Below, piece by piece: positions 62,794 to 64,000 of a stretch of DNA of 64,000 nt. Every line of letters starts with the position of its first letter. The stretch's first letter is position 1. The DNA comes from an uncultured Bacteroidota bacterium (GTDB lineage: Bacteria > Bacteroidota > Bacteroidia > Bacteroidales > F082), in NCBI GenBank assembly GCA_903891085.1, contig CAITDJ010000124.1, positions 1 through 64,000 on the forward strand. The letters run 5' to 3'. The position numbers and the translations under genes were made by a program. The notes under the pieces are model-generated. The model saw only the letters and a list, made by a program, of their open reading frames with translations. It was not told the origin of the DNA and searched no databases.

Positions 62794-64000
62794 TCAAACA
62801 CGAAATAAGTATTCTATTAAATTGGCTTCATGTTCGATGTTCAGTTTCTTGCGGAGTCGGTAACGGCCTATTTCTACTCCTCGAATGGAAATATTCATTA
62901 ATGGAGCGATCTGTTTTGACGTGAGATTCATTTTCAAATAGGCACACAAACGCAAGTCCTTTGGAGAAAGGTCATCGTGCTTATTTTTAAGTCTCTTCAC
63001 AAAATCCTGATGCACATCGTCGAAATAGGCGTCGAAAACATCCTGAAACTTTTCATTTTTCAGATCTTTGTTGATGCGTCTGATCACCTGCTCTATTTCA
63101 TCTTTCTTCGTTTCCTCCATCATTTGTCTGTTAACCTCAACCAGCTGATGTTTGATCAGGTTAAGAATTTTGTTCTTATGTATAAGATGCTGCGTGGTAT
63201 TGGCGAGTTCCTTGTTTTTATGCACAACTTGTCCTTGTAAGGTTTCGTTACGCAGGTTGATAATCACACGTTCGGCCAGCAGCGATTTTTCACGAAAGGC
63301 AGCTTTTTGTTCCTCCAGTTCCTTATCGTGCCGTAAATTTACTTTTTCCTGCGCCTTCCTGAATCTTCTTTTCATGAACAGAAAATTGAATAACACAAAC
63401 AACAGAAACAGAAAAAAGTAAATGATATAGGCCAATCTGGAGCGTAAAAAGGGCGGTTCGATGGTGAAAGAAAAGCTGTTGAACTCACTTTCCTTCCTAT
63501 TCACATTCAAAGATTTCACTTCAAACGTATATTTCCCAGGCAGAAGGTTTGTGTACTCTTTATAGGAACTGTTTTCCCAGCCTGACCATGATTGATCAAA
63601 TCCTTTCAGACGATAGGAAAAGCGCACGGCCTCGTTTGATTCAAATGCCGGGCTTGCATAAAGAAATGAAACTGAATTGAAGCGATACGGTATTGTTTCG
63701 GATTGATTTGGAATTGATTCAGGCCCATTGTTGTAATTACTCAACACAAAAACAGAATCTTCACCAGAGAAGGTGATCTCCCTCAGAAAAACAGTTTCGG
63801 TTCGATGGTAATCTTTTTTAATGAAAGGATCGTAATGGATTAATCCGTTTTTTGATCCGATAAATACATTGCGGTTGTCATATACAAAAACACTTTTAAA
63901 CGCAGGGATCAACATGGGATTAATTTTCACGAAAGGCGCCGTGATATTGGTATAACTGCCGTCTTCCTGCAGCCGGTTTACACCCATATAATTTGTTGTA
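62794..64000 (-). CDS. Membrane-spanning LuxR-type PUL regulator with Y_Y_Y domain (partial, 5' end outside window)
   Basis: Only the C-terminal part is present; the frame stays open to base 64000. Visible in order: the last propeller blades (NVFIGSKNGLIHYDP); a triple-tyrosine (Y_Y_Y) domain (FSYRLKGFDQSWSGWENSSYKEYTNLLPGKYTFEVKS); one transmembrane helix (YIIYFFLFLLFVLFNFLFM); a coiled coil (RKAQEKVNLRHDKELEEQKAAF); and a C-terminal LuxR-like helix-turn-helix (LSPKDLRLCAYLKMNLTSKQIAPLMNISIRGVEIG). No histidine-kinase boxes occur, so this is not a hybrid two-component system. It likely senses a periplasmic oligosaccharide and directly activates the susC operon next to it. Confidence 0.85.
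   Translation of the reverse strand, partial: TTNYMGVNRLQEDGSYTNITAPFVKINPMLIPAFKSVFVYDNRNVFIGSKNGLIHYDPFIKKDYHRTETVFLREITFSGEDSVFVLSNYNNGPESIPNQSETIPYRFNSVSFLYASPAFESNEAVRFSYRLKGFDQSWSGWENSSYKEYTNLLPGKYTFEVKSLNVNRKESEFNSFSFTIEPPFLRSRLAYIIYFFLFLLFVLFNFLFMKRRFRKAQEKVNLRHDKELEEQKAAFREKSLLAERVIINLRNETLQGQVVHKNKELANTTQHLIHKNKILNLIKHQLVEVNRQMMEETKKDEIEQVIRRINKDLKNEKFQDVFDAYFDDVHQDFVKRLKNKHDDLSPKDLRLCAYLKMNLTSKQIAPLMNISIRGVEIGRYRLRKKLNIEHEANLIEYLFRV

Noticed and set aside
62794-64000. Hybrid two-component sensor for the laminarin-type locus
   Set aside because: The Y_Y_Y domain and membrane helix fit that class, but no kinase or receiver motifs follow. The C-terminus is a LuxR-like helix-turn-helix.

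Overview
The window reads as a chromosomal segment of a Bacteroidota bacterium, probably an anaerobic or facultative, pigmented, polysaccharide-degrading member near Bacteroidales/Marinilabiliales. Support from the sequence: two SusC/SusD pairs, type IX secretion (T9SS) C-terminal sorting domains on several exported proteins, lipoproteins with short signal peptides, promoter boxes of the TTTG / TAnnTTTG type, and an electron-bifurcating-type [FeFe]-hydrogenase. The genus-level placement is inference. I saw no tRNA, rRNA, CRISPR array, insertion sequence or phage gene.

Region 1 (93-14962, + strand) is a tight nine-gene operon: ribokinase, SusC, SusD, three exported ADP-ribosylglycohydrolase-fold proteins, two exported tandem-domain esterases, and a GRP-family sugar permease. 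It looks like a complete outer-membrane uptake, periplasmic cleavage, inner-membrane import and phosphorylation route for a ribosyl-containing (possibly esterified) compound. It is the best candidate for an under-described system.

Region 2 (15152-28177) holds mostly independent genes: a lipoprotein, an SLC13-type anion transporter, the wreck of a T9SS cargo gene, a YeiH-like membrane protein, fabH- and fabI-like genes, a C39-like peptidase lipoprotein, a DCC-family protein, an exported beta-carbonic anhydrase, an exonuclease/endonuclease/phosphatase lipoprotein, an aldo/keto reductase, a PAP2 phosphatase, and crcB under a recognisable fluoride riboswitch.

Region 3 (28504-41699) has a T9SS propeller protein, a T9SS GH128-like glucanase with a CBM6-like domain, an eight-gene carotenoid operon on the - strand (crtB, crtZ, fused lycopene cyclase, cruF-like, acyltransferase, glycosyltransferase, TPR protein, crtI), and a T9SS subtilisin-like protease. 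The carotenoid genes predict a hydroxylated, probably glycosylated and acylated cyclic carotenoid.

Region 4 (41883-53890, + strand) is an [FeFe]-hydrogenase locus. A NarL-type regulator and a receiver protein precede hydC-hydB-hydA. These are followed by a putative H2-sensing hydrogenase/histidine-kinase fusion, a receiver protein, a receiver-kinase hybrid, then hydG and hydF. HydE is not in the window.

Region 5 (54015-64000, - strand) is a laminarin-type polysaccharide utilisation locus: a membrane-bound LuxR-type regulator (cut by the window edge), SusC, SusD, GH16 and GH3. A near-perfect palindrome lies upstream of susC. A dispersed intergenic repeat (CTTCC-rich tail plus hairpin) occurs in at least four gaps of regions 1, 2 and 4.
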